Positions 56,320 to 64,000 of a stretch of 64,000 nt of DNA are shown here, piece by piece. The notes under the pieces were generated by a model. That model was given only the letters and a program-made list of their open reading frames with translations. It was not told the DNA's origin and made no database searches. This stretch comes from Phascolarctobacterium_A succinatutens_B. Lineage in GTDB: Bacteria > Bacillota > Negativicutes > Acidaminococcales > Acidaminococcaceae. Each line of letters starts with the position of its first letter. Position 1 is the first letter of the stretch. The stretch lies in NCBI RefSeq assembly GCF_958453765.1, contig NZ_CAUDZA010000010.1, positions 4,848-68,847 on the forward strand. The letters run 5' to 3'. A program made the position numbers and the translations under genes.

Positions 56320-58290
56320 TTAGAAGGTGTATTCTACGCCAACCTCAAAATTTCTGCCCGGTGCAGAATACCAAGAAGTGCCGGTTTCAGGCAGCAAGCA
56401 GGCTCTTTGCTCAGTATAAAGTCTGTCAAAGACGTTATTGCATTTTGCATAAATATTGATAACCTTAGACGGTTTATAGTTCATGCCTAAATCAAATACC
56501 CAATAGGTATGATAGGAGCTTGCTTCTGCAGAGGTATTATCACCATAGGTTTTGGCAAAACCACCTTGCTTTGCAATGGTACCACGAGCAGCCAGATTAG
56601 CACTAAATTTTTCCAGATCATAGCTTATGCCAATGTTCCACGCACTACGCGGAACTCTGCCATCGCTGTTCGGGTTTTTATTAGGAGCAGTCGGTTTAAT
56701 ATAAGTATAGGTATAACCAACATTAGTAGACAGATGGCTGTCAAAGGCCTTGCGTACCTGAACATCAAAACCAGTAGCAACTTCCTCACCAGAGTTCAAA
56801 TATTTCTTAGTGCCAGAATCATAATTAATGGTATCCTTCATATCACGTCTGAAAACATGCACACTGCTTACAAATGTCGGATCAAAGCGATAATTTACAC
56901 CACCCTCAAATGCAGAACCAGTTTCCGGATTCAAATCAGGTGTACCATATTGACCATACAATTGAGACGGATAAGGAGCTACAAAGAATTTTTTAAAGCC
57001 CAAATAATAATTCAGCTTATCATTCGGAGTATTACCTAAAACAATGCTAGGCAGCCATTTAGAGCCATAGTTTGAATCGTCATTATAACGCACACCATAG
57101 GACAAACTCCATGTATCAGTTAAAGCAAAATCGTCATTAATATAGATTGCTTTATTGGTTGTGCTCTTATCGCTGTATTTACTGGAAGCACTAGTCATGT
57201 AATTGTCAACCTTGTCTTTATACCATTCAAAACCACCAACAAGAGTATGTTTATCATCAGCCTTCACAGTAACTTGATCACTCAAACCCATAGAACTGTA
57301 GTGATAAATATAAGGTTGAGTTGTTGCATTAGTTTTACCAGGATTCTTCCAAGTAATTTCATCAGAAACATGTTTATTTCTGTATAATGCCAGCTGATTA
57401 GTAACCTTGTCGCTCATTTTTTGAGTATATACGATATTCAGCTTGCTGTTATCTTTACTACCTGTATTGAACTGATTATTTGCCTTATTTGAAGCAACAA
57501 CATTCCAGCCACCAGTAGGACGCAGATAATCAGCCTTATAAGTCTGATATGTTACATTAATATCGGCATTATCATCAAATTTCTTACCAATCTTGATCAT
57601 ATTGTTTTCGGAATTCAAATGCTCAGGAATTTCTCTGTTCCAACCATCTTTAAAGTTTCCGGAAATCTTCTTTTGTAACGCCAAATCCCAATAGAAGCCA
57701 TCCACATTGCCTCTATGAGTCAAGTTGTAGCGTTCCTTACCATAACTGCCGGTTGCTGCTGCCAATTTGGTAGATACACCATTTTCAGTAGCTTTTCTTG
57801 TAATAATGTTAATAACACCGCCAGCTGCATCAGCGCCATACAAAGTAGAGGCAGAGCTTTTTAAAACCTCAATACGCTCAATAGAATCCATATTGGATAA
57901 TTCAGATGTAGCCATTTTTCCATATGTGCTAGAACTGCCATTTATATTTGCACGCACACCATCAATCAAAACTACAACCTTATCACTGCCATTTAAGATT
58001 AAGCTGTTCGAACTATATACTTCACCAGTATTACCATATCCAGAAATGGTAACACCAGGAATATCTCTCAATGCATCTTGAACATTAGAATAATGATTTT
58101 TCTCAATAGTATCTCTAGTAACTACACTAATATTAGCATTAGCCTTGAACTCTTCTACCGGTGTTCTGGTTGCAGTTACAACTAATTCTCCCAGCATATA
58201 CTCCGGTGTTTCATCAGCATAGACTGCTGAAGCACTACCCAAAAGCAGTGTCATAAGTACTGCGCTGCTTAATCCTTTAACAACCTTCAT
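56320..58290 (-). CDS. TonB-dependent outer membrane receptor 6
   Basis: A 656-residue receptor of the receptor-5 subtype: signal peptide, TonB box (EYMLGELVVTATRTPVEEFK), plug with KSSASTLYGADAAGGVINII, barrel ending FEVGVEYTF. The start is set at 58290 because the earlier ATG abuts the ribosome site. It is directly downstream of cobN copy 2 but has its own promoter in the 135 bp gap. Confidence 0.92.
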   Translation of the reverse strand: MKVVKGLSSAVLMTLLLGSASAVYADETPEYMLGELVVTATRTPVEEFKANANISVVTRDTIEKNHYSNVQDALRDIPGVTISGYGNTGEVYSSNSLILNGSDKVVVLIDGVRANINGSSSTYGKMATSELSNMDSIERIEVLKSSASTLYGADAAGGVINIITRKATENGVSTKLAAATGSYGKERYNLTHRGNVDGFYWDLALQKKISGNFKDGWNREIPEHLNSENNMIKIGKKFDDNADINVTYQTYKADYLRPTGGWNVVASNKANNQFNTGSKDNSKLNIVYTQKMSDKVTNQLALYRNKHVSDEITWKNPGKTNATTQPYIYHYSSMGLSDQVTVKADDKHTLVGGFEWYKDKVDNYMTSASSKYSDKSTTNKAIYINDDFALTDTWSLSYGVRYNDDSNYGSKWLPSIVLGNTPNDKLNYYLGFKKFFVAPYPSQLYGQYGTPDLNPETGSAFEGGVNYRFDPTFVSSVHVFRRDMKDTINYDSGTKKYLNSGEEVATGFDVQVRKAFDSHLSTNVGYTYTYIKPTAPNKNPNSDGRVPRSAWNIGISYDLEKFSANLAARGTIAKQGGFAKTYGDNTSAEASSYHTYWVFDLGMNYKPSKVINIYAKCNNVFDRLYTEQRACLLPETGTSWYSAPGRNFEVGVEYTF

Positions 58291-58386
58291 TAAATCACAC
58301 ATCCTTCACTCATACTTTATTTGCAGATAATTCTCTATGTCAAAGCAAGACTATCTGCGAAATAGTTTTATTAAAAACTGCATCTA

Positions 58387-58417
58387 AGTGTAAACTATAT
58401 ACTGTTCATACAGTCAA
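58387..58417 (-). promoter_or_regulatory. Promoter of receptor 6 with shared motif
   Basis: TTGACT (58417-58412), 17 nt, TTTACA (58394-58389), with TATATAGTTTACACT across spacer and -10. An inverted ACTGT...ACAGT lies in the spacer. Confidence 0.55.
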
Positions 58418-58425
58418 GGAATTTT

Positions 58426-61400
58426 TTATTCTCCTCGTTCCTCCAGCTCGCCTTCCATTGATAAAAACAGCTCCTGCAGGGCCTGCTTGGTTTCCGGCTT
58501 AGCCTGCCACATCCCTCGCTGTTCTGCCTCAAGCAAAACTTCCGTAATGCGGTGAAGCGCCCAAGGATTTACCTCCTGCATCCACTTTTGCATATCCTTA
58601 TCCAAAGCATATTTTCCTGCATATTTTTCATACATCCAGTCTTCCATAATATCACTGGTCGCATCCCACTGATAGCTCACAGCAACATACGTTGCCAAGT
58701 CACCGGCACCCTTATAGCCATGCTTCTTCATACCTGCAATATATTTGGGATTCATCGCCTCACCGCGAAACCAACGCTTCAGCTCTTCCGTAAGGCTACG
58801 CAGCTGCACCTTGCTTCTGTCCGAACTATCGCTGACATAATTACGCGGCATACTGCCCTTGTAACTGCGTACTGCTGCAATCATACCGCCGCGATAATTA
58901 TTATAATCATCTCCGCTTAGCATAGAAGATTCCCTGTGGTCAACATTTTGCACGGTAACATCTATCTGAGCCATACGCTTTTTAAAGACCTCCGGCATAT
59001 AGGTGCCTTCACTGCCCTTACCATAAGCATGTGCGCCCCATCTGGTATATACTGCAGCAATATCATCAATCGTTTCCCAATTTTTAGCTTCTAAAACAGC
59101 ACCTGTACCGGCTCCATGTGCTCCCGGAGGATCACCGAACACGCGATACGAAGCCTGTCGCCAGGCCGCCTGCTTATCCAAGCCTGATTTTTCCAGCTCG
59201 CCTGCTTCATCCAGTACATGCTTACGCACAAAGTTCAACTCAGTCGGCTCATCCAGCGATGCTATTCTCTGCGCAGCATCATCTAGCCAGATAACACTTC
59301 CTGGCATACTGTCCCTAAAGAGACCACTGATGCGTCCGGTTACATCTACACGCGGACGCTGCAGCTCCTCCAAAGGAATAACCTCCAAATCAATGACACG
59401 TTGGCTTCCAGGCTGCCACACGGGACGTAAGCCCATCAGATATAAGAATTCGGCAACGCATTGTCCGTGATTACGCAAATTACTTGTAGCCCACAAAATT
59501 ATGCCAACGCTTTCAGGATAACGCCCTTCTTCTTCAATAAACCTGCTAATAACATCCTCAGCCATCTGCTTGCCGATTTCCCAAGCCGGCTTTGTCGGCA
59601 AGCAGCGTGGGGCGATACTATAAAAGTTGCGTCCCGTAGGCAGTAAATCAGCTCCGCCGCTTGTAGGCGCACCGCTGGGACAAGGGTCAATATATTTGCC
59701 GTTTAATGCGTTTAAAGTATTTTGCTGCTCCAAGGTAGTCATAAGCAGACTGGGGGCAATATGCTCGCAGATATACGTCAGAGATTGCAGCAGCTTATCC
59801 CGCATTTCCCCCTGTAAATCCTTCGTCCAGGATAAGATAAATACTTCTTCAATTTTAGCAGCATCAAAAGAATTCTTTTGCAAAATCAAGATAGCTTCTT
59901 TTGCCTGCTCGCGTATTTTATCCAAAAGCATACCATAGGTCATGCTGCCATCAGCCAGCATCTGCTCACTATGCTCCATCAGCTCATAATAATCATGCCC
60001 ATGCATATCAGCAAGGTTTTTCATCAATGACGGTACCTTGCCGTTATCCAGCTTCGTCAACGCCAGCAGATATTCTACCAGCTCTTCTCCCTCCGGGGGC
60101 ACGCCCAAAACGTGCAGGCCTGTACTGATCTGCATATTCTTTAAATCCGTAATAAAGTTGTGCAGCTTACCGATATAATCATCAAAATCCTCTGCTTCGC
60201 TTTCCGGAACATCCTCGTCAAGATTACATTCTGCAGCTTTACTACGAATCATTTCCTTTATGCTGTCCATACCTGCGGCGGCAGTATCGTCGTTTTTAAA
60301 ATGACAATATTCCTCCAACAGGTTTTCCAAATCAGCCAATTCCTCATAGGTACCGGAAACACTCATCGGCGCGGACAAATAGCTTATCAGGCAGGCAGCA
60401 CTGCGGCGCTTGGCCTGAATTCCTTCACCGGTACAGGTAATCCAATAGGGATATATGTTAGGAATATCACCTGTACAGATATCAGGATAGCAGGCATTGC
60501 TCATAGCATTGCCTTTTCCCGGCAACCATTCCAAATTACCGTGCGTTCCCACGTGAATCATGGCATCCGCCCCCCAGATATCACGCAGCCAATGATAAAA
60601 TCCAAGATAATGATGTGTAGGTGCGCAATCCGGCGAATGATAAATTTTTCCCGGATCATCACCAAAGCCACGCGGAGGCTGAACCGTAATAAAAACATTG
60701 CCGTTGAGCATACCGGGAACAATCAACACATCGCCGTAGCGAAAAACTTCCCCCGGTGCTTCGCCCCAGTCGCGTAAAAGCTGTTCCTGTGTTTTTTTAG
60801 GAAGCTGCTCATAAAAGCTCGCATAATCCAGTTTTTGCAGCTTACCGTCAGCTGTTTCCAATAACGCCTCCGAAATGAAGCGTCGGTCATTAGTAGCATG
60901 TGCCGTAATATCTTTTACAAAGGCCTGACTGTCTGTCGGTATATTATCCAGCCTGTATCCCTGCTTTTGCATTTCTTCCAACAGCAGGCGTACGCTTTCA
61001 ATCGAATCCAGACTGGCAGCGCTGCCGATATTGGAATTGGTCGGCGGATAATTATGAAAAACTATCGCTATTTTTTTATCACAAGGCTTTTTATAACGCA
61101 ACGAGGCCAGCTTGCGCGCCTTTCTTGCCAGCATATCAATGCGGTCTACAAGCGGCATGCGGTAATGTGTACCGTCCTCACGTTCCTCATTGGTGGAAAC
61201 CGGCACAGAATGCAGAGCTCCGTCAAATTCAGGCATGCACACAGCATAGGAAACCTCATTCGGAGTTAGGCCAACCATGCTCTGCTGCCACCATTTAGAA
61301 GGCATATAGGTATTTACTACCTGTAGCACAGGAACTCCCAGCTGCTGCAAATCCCGCAGCTTTAAAAAACCTGTTACTGTCAACGAAAAAACAAACGGAT

Positions 61401-62142
61401 TTATCAGAACATCAATACAAGGCAGGCCGTTTTTATAGAAAAATCTTTCAAATGCTGTTGCCAAACTTACCGCACCGGTCTTTTCGTTCGGCATCGTGGT
61501 ACTGAACACAGCAATAACATTACAGTTTTGTGCTTCTATCGCCTTGATAATCTCATTTTGATATGCAAGGCGTTGCCAAAGCCAATCCTCACGCGAAAAG
61601 ATAAAACCCACAGTAGGCTTGCTGCTGTCATAATGCTTTGCCAGATAAGCATCAAGCTCGACGAACTCATGCTTAAATTCCGGATGATAGATTCCGCACC
61701 ACGGCAGCTGCTCCGGCAACTTATAAGCTCCCTTTTGCTGCGTAAAGGCAGCAACAAGATATAAGCACAGATTCTGATAATTCTTCAGACCACCACAGCC
61801 CAAATATTCCTTCAGCAGGCTCTTTTGCTCCTCCTGCAGGCCGTAATCCATCTTATCATCACCTGGGTCAATGATATCAAAAAGATGACACAGCTTCTTT
61901 TGTTGTAAAAAGGCAGAAGCTTTTTTCAGATAATCACAGCTCAAACCTGTACCCATCCAGGTACAAAAGAAAAATTTTGCCCCCTGCAGCTTTTGCTTCG
62001 AATAGCCGTTCCACTGCTCACTGTCGTTGATTTGGATTACTTCTACAGCATTGCTGATTTCTTTGTCCTCTATGGCATTTAAGGCATCACGCATCCCAAC
62101 ATAATGGGGTTCCATGTTGGTCACAAAAATAATTTCTGCCAT
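58426..62142 (-). CDS. cobN: CobN/HmuS/ChlH-superfamily chelatase large subunit, copy 2
   Basis: A 1238-residue paralogue of the protein at 49293, same length and order of motifs (MIHVGTHGNLEWLPGKGNAM near residue 528; PTGRNFYSIAPRCLPTKPAW; FGDPPGAHGAGTGAVLEA). The central block is nearly identical between copies, while N-terminal parts differ more, suggesting the same chemistry on different substrates. It is the third gene of an operon with a nitrilase-family enzyme and binding lipoprotein 3. GAGGAG lies upstream of the ATG. It would share the single ChlI/ChlD pair. Confidence 0.88.
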   Translation of the reverse strand: MAEIIFVTNMEPHYVGMRDALNAIEDKEISNAVEVIQINDSEQWNGYSKQKLQGAKFFFCTWMGTGLSCDYLKKASAFLQQKKLCHLFDIIDPGDDKMDYGLQEEQKSLLKEYLGCGGLKNYQNLCLYLVAAFTQQKGAYKLPEQLPWCGIYHPEFKHEFVELDAYLAKHYDSSKPTVGFIFSREDWLWQRLAYQNEIIKAIEAQNCNVIAVFSTTMPNEKTGAVSLATAFERFFYKNGLPCIDVLINPFVFSLTVTGFLKLRDLQQLGVPVLQVVNTYMPSKWWQQSMVGLTPNEVSYAVCMPEFDGALHSVPVSTNEEREDGTHYRMPLVDRIDMLARKARKLASLRYKKPCDKKIAIVFHNYPPTNSNIGSAASLDSIESVRLLLEEMQKQGYRLDNIPTDSQAFVKDITAHATNDRRFISEALLETADGKLQKLDYASFYEQLPKKTQEQLLRDWGEAPGEVFRYGDVLIVPGMLNGNVFITVQPPRGFGDDPGKIYHSPDCAPTHHYLGFYHWLRDIWGADAMIHVGTHGNLEWLPGKGNAMSNACYPDICTGDIPNIYPYWITCTGEGIQAKRRSAACLISYLSAPMSVSGTYEELADLENLLEEYCHFKNDDTAAAGMDSIKEMIRSKAAECNLDEDVPESEAEDFDDYIGKLHNFITDLKNMQISTGLHVLGVPPEGEELVEYLLALTKLDNGKVPSLMKNLADMHGHDYYELMEHSEQMLADGSMTYGMLLDKIREQAKEAILILQKNSFDAAKIEEVFILSWTKDLQGEMRDKLLQSLTYICEHIAPSLLMTTLEQQNTLNALNGKYIDPCPSGAPTSGGADLLPTGRNFYSIAPRCLPTKPAWEIGKQMAEDVISRFIEEEGRYPESVGIILWATSNLRNHGQCVAEFLYLMGLRPVWQPGSQRVIDLEVIPLEELQRPRVDVTGRISGLFRDSMPGSVIWLDDAAQRIASLDEPTELNFVRKHVLDEAGELEKSGLDKQAAWRQASYRVFGDPPGAHGAGTGAVLEAKNWETIDDIAAVYTRWGAHAYGKGSEGTYMPEVFKKRMAQIDVTVQNVDHRESSMLSGDDYNNYRGGMIAAVRSYKGSMPRNYVSDSSDRSKVQLRSLTEELKRWFRGEAMNPKYIAGMKKHGYKGAGDLATYVAVSYQWDATSDIMEDWMYEKYAGKYALDKDMQKWMQEVNPWALHRITEVLLEAEQRGMWQAKPETKQALQELFLSMEGELEERGE

Positions 62143-62160
62143 CTCCCTGCTCCTCTCAGC

Positions 62161-63111
62161 TTACTTAAAATATTCAGGATATACCAGCTTATCAATCGCC
62201 AAAATACTGTCAGCAACATATTGGCTTATACAATACATGTCTTGACCTGATAAGGTTACCAGGTTTTTATTTTGAATTGCTTTGACGCTTTGTAAGGACT
62301 GATCATTAAGCAATTCCTTTTCTGTTTCCAAGGTATGCGTGGGTGCACCGTTCCATCCCGGCATAATAATGACATCAGGATTTGACTGCACAATAAATTC
62401 CTTCGAGACCGTGGTATTCTGCCCTGTCTGCAATTGCTCCATACAATTATCAACCTGCGCATATTTGCAGATATCGGCAAAAAGCGAGCCTTTTGTACCT
62501 ATGACGCCGTGACCGGACATAACAACTATTTTCTTCTGCTGTTTGATGTTGGCAGCCTTGATAACTGCTTGGGCCTTGGCGATTTTGGCATCATATTCCT
62601 TAATCACCGCTTCACCCTGCTGCTTAGCATCAACGACATCGGCAATCTCACGAATCGCTTTTTTTATATCCGCCACCGTATATGGTGTTTTATAAACATA
62701 GACGCTAATACCCATATCGCGGATAGTCTGAATGCTGTCTGGTGTCCACCAGTCTCCCAAAATGACAAGGTCCGGTTTTAAGGCCATGATACGCTCTACA
62801 CTCGGCGTGCCTTTAATGCGCTCCTTGACCGCCTTGCTTTTTTCCACGACATGCGAAATTCCTGCATCATCACAAAGATAGCTTACAGAAGCTATACGCT
62901 CCGGCTCCACTAAACCAAGCAAAATTTCATCACAGCTTATGGAGAAGGAAACTATCCGCATAGGATTTGCAGGTACCTTTACCTCATAGCCCTTGGCGTC
63001 CTTGACAACTCTCGTTCCGTTGTTTTCCGGCTTATCATTGCCGCATCCTAGGCAAGAGCAACATGCTATAATTACACAAATAAAAAATACTGCTAACTTT
63101 TTCACTGTCAT
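62161..63111 (-). CDS. ABC-type substrate-binding lipoprotein 3 (BtuF/HmuT-like)
   Basis: A 316-residue class III binding protein: signal peptide with lipobox CSCLGC, then GYEVKVPANPMRIVSFSISC, MALKPDLVILGDWWTPDS, and VVMSGHGVIGTKGSLFADIC. It is paralogous to lipoproteins 1 and 2. It begins 5 nt after the nitrilase stop and ends 18 nt before cobN copy 2. An alternative GTG start two codons later has a better-spaced ribosome site. Confidence 0.9.
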   Translation of the reverse strand: MTVKKLAVFFICVIIACCSCLGCGNDKPENNGTRVVKDAKGYEVKVPANPMRIVSFSISCDEILLGLVEPERIASVSYLCDDAGISHVVEKSKAVKERIKGTPSVERIMALKPDLVILGDWWTPDSIQTIRDMGISVYVYKTPYTVADIKKAIREIADVVDAKQQGEAVIKEYDAKIAKAQAVIKAANIKQQKKIVVMSGHGVIGTKGSLFADICKYAQVDNCMEQLQTGQNTTVSKEFIVQSNPDVIIMPGWNGAPTHTLETEKELLNDQSLQSVKAIQNKNLVTLSGQDMYCISQYVADSILAIDKLVYPEYFK

Positions 63112-63116
63112 TCACC

Positions 63117-63887
63117 TTAAATATCTGCCAAATTTATTATTACAAATTCTGTAGACAAAACCAGTTTCTTTACTTCATCAAAATCTATAATCAGCACTGC
63201 TTCACATCCTTCATAGGTAAAAAGTACTTCACCATTGCAGAGAACAGCACTTTGCGCATGGCTGCAATCCATGCCTTCCGTACCCGTCTGATTACATATA
63301 AGCACCGGAATACCATTTGCCGAACGGCTCAAACGCTTCCACGCCTCTTCCGGAGGTCCTGCATGACCTCCAGGCGGCCAAGCAGCAACAACTACAGCAA
63401 GCTCTGCTCCCTGCCTAGCAATTTTTTCTCCATGCTCGGCAAAATAAGCATCCGCACAGACCATAACACCGGTATTGATACCTTCTAAATTCCAAACCTC
63501 AAATTTTTCTCCGGGATGTGCCCAGTTTTCCGTTATCCACGGCACAACCTTCGTTTTATCGTGACGATTATAATATGTTCCGTCCGGCGAAATAATTGCG
63601 CAGCTGTTACGCGGAGTTTTTTCGTCGACAAAACCACAGCCCAAAAACAACCTTTGCTTGTATTGCCTGCAAGCCTCCATAAACTCCTGTAAAAGATTAT
63701 TTTGCAGCGAAGCAAGCTGAAACTGCTTATCGCTGCGCATCATATAATAACCCTGCAACGCCATTTCCGGCGTCAGTACCCAGCTTGCGCCATACTGTGC
63801 CGCCAGCTTCATCCCCTGTAAAATTTTCTTTGCATTATCCGCTTGCGGTCCGCAGCAATATGCAAAATGCAAAAAAGCTATCTTCAA
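63117..63887 (-). CDS. Carbon-nitrogen hydrolase (nitrilase superfamily)
   Basis: A 256-residue enzyme with the catalytic triad positions visible: Glu in LTPEMALQGY, Lys in RHDKTKVVPW, Cys in TGVMVCADAYFAE. Family members hydrolyse amides or nitriles. It starts the operon with binding lipoprotein 3 and cobN copy 2, so it may trim amide side chains of a corrinoid or similar chelate; this is inference. There is no ATG; I choose TTG at 63887 (MKIAFLHFAY) with GGGGG 7 nt upstream, while TTG at 63893 is too close to it. Confidence 0.85.
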   Translation of the reverse strand: MKIAFLHFAYCCGPQADNAKKILQGMKLAAQYGASWVLTPEMALQGYYMMRSDKQFQLASLQNNLLQEFMEACRQYKQRLFLGCGFVDEKTPRNSCAIISPDGTYYNRHDKTKVVPWITENWAHPGEKFEVWNLEGINTGVMVCADAYFAEHGEKIARQGAELAVVVAAWPPGGHAGPPEEAWKRLSRSANGIPVLICNQTGTEGMDCSHAQSAVLCNGEVLFTYEGCEAVLIIDFDEVKKLVLSTEFVIINLADI

Positions 63888-64000
63888 ATTCAAGCCCCCT
63901 CTCCAAAAACGTCTGTATATAGGTGTGGTGGCATAAGCTTTTATGTGTGCATTAGTCCATTACTTGTGGTTGGGTCGACCTAGTCCAATTTTTGTGCTCG
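63888..64000. other. Window edge, no supported gene
   Basis: The last 113 bases hold the ribosome site of the nitrilase gene. A short leftward frame (64000-63960) ends in a stop and could be the tail of a gene beyond the edge. Nothing else can be supported. Confidence 0.3.

Noticed and set aside
63888..64000. Upstream gene end or riboswitch at the window edge
   Set aside because: Too short to judge; a short leftward frame ending at 63960 is possible but unsupported.

Overview
The window looks like the chromosome of a diderm Firmicute of the Negativicutes type. The evidence is low-to-moderate GC, strong Gram-positive-style ribosome binding sites and a T-box leader, all found next to six TonB-dependent outer-membrane receptors and an RND pump. 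I cannot name the genus from the sequence. No intact tRNA, rRNA or CRISPR array is present.

Region 1 (1-20,954) is the right part of a prophage; its left end lies outside the window. Transcribed leftward are a contractile (P2/Mu-type) tail module (PAAR tip, spike V, hub D, protein X, tape measure, frameshifted chaperone, tube, sheath, tail completion proteins) and early genes (PcfK, a YdbC-like protein, LysM, DNA-binding regulators). A switch region (Cro-like gene, repressor, DinD/Bro antirepressor), a HicAB pair and a rightward tyrosine integrase follow. The integrase abuts the 3' part of a tRNA-Arg(UCU), the attachment site. The capsid gene survives only as a C-terminal piece fused in frame to a PcfJ-like protein. 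No terminase, portal or head protease is seen here, so the element looks head-defective but rich in tail genes. A Panacea-type toxin-antitoxin-like pair sits between spike and PAAR as its own transcription unit. Several small plus-strand genes carry their own promoters.

Region 2 (20,955-25,170) is a phage graveyard. It holds an IS3-type fragment, a ~118 bp duplication, and two copies of a MuF-type head-protein C-terminus. Each copy leads into a different toxin domain followed by a small immunity-like gene. One toxin (Ntox50-like) is broken by a 1-nt frameshift and an internal deletion.

Region 3 (25,172-30,425) has trpE-trpG under a tryptophan T-box, a DUF4143 ATPase gene bracketed by ~110 bp imperfect direct repeats, a secreted protein of unknown role and a DUF4160 gene pair.

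Region 4 (30,450-64,000) is a large metallotetrapyrrole/metal uptake island, all leftward. It contains six paralogous TonB receptors, three BtuF/HmuT-type binding lipoproteins, two CobN/HmuS/ChlH-superfamily chelatase proteins, one ChlI and one ChlD AAA+ partner, an RND/adaptor efflux operon, a nitrilase-family amidohydrolase and an Rpn-type nuclease. Receptors would import a large metal chelate (haem, corrinoid or a relative) and the lipoproteins would pass it inward. The CobN-like proteins could remove or exchange the metal. No cobalamin riboswitch box is visible in the receptor leaders. Instead four receptors share a leader hairpin and five share a promoter motif.
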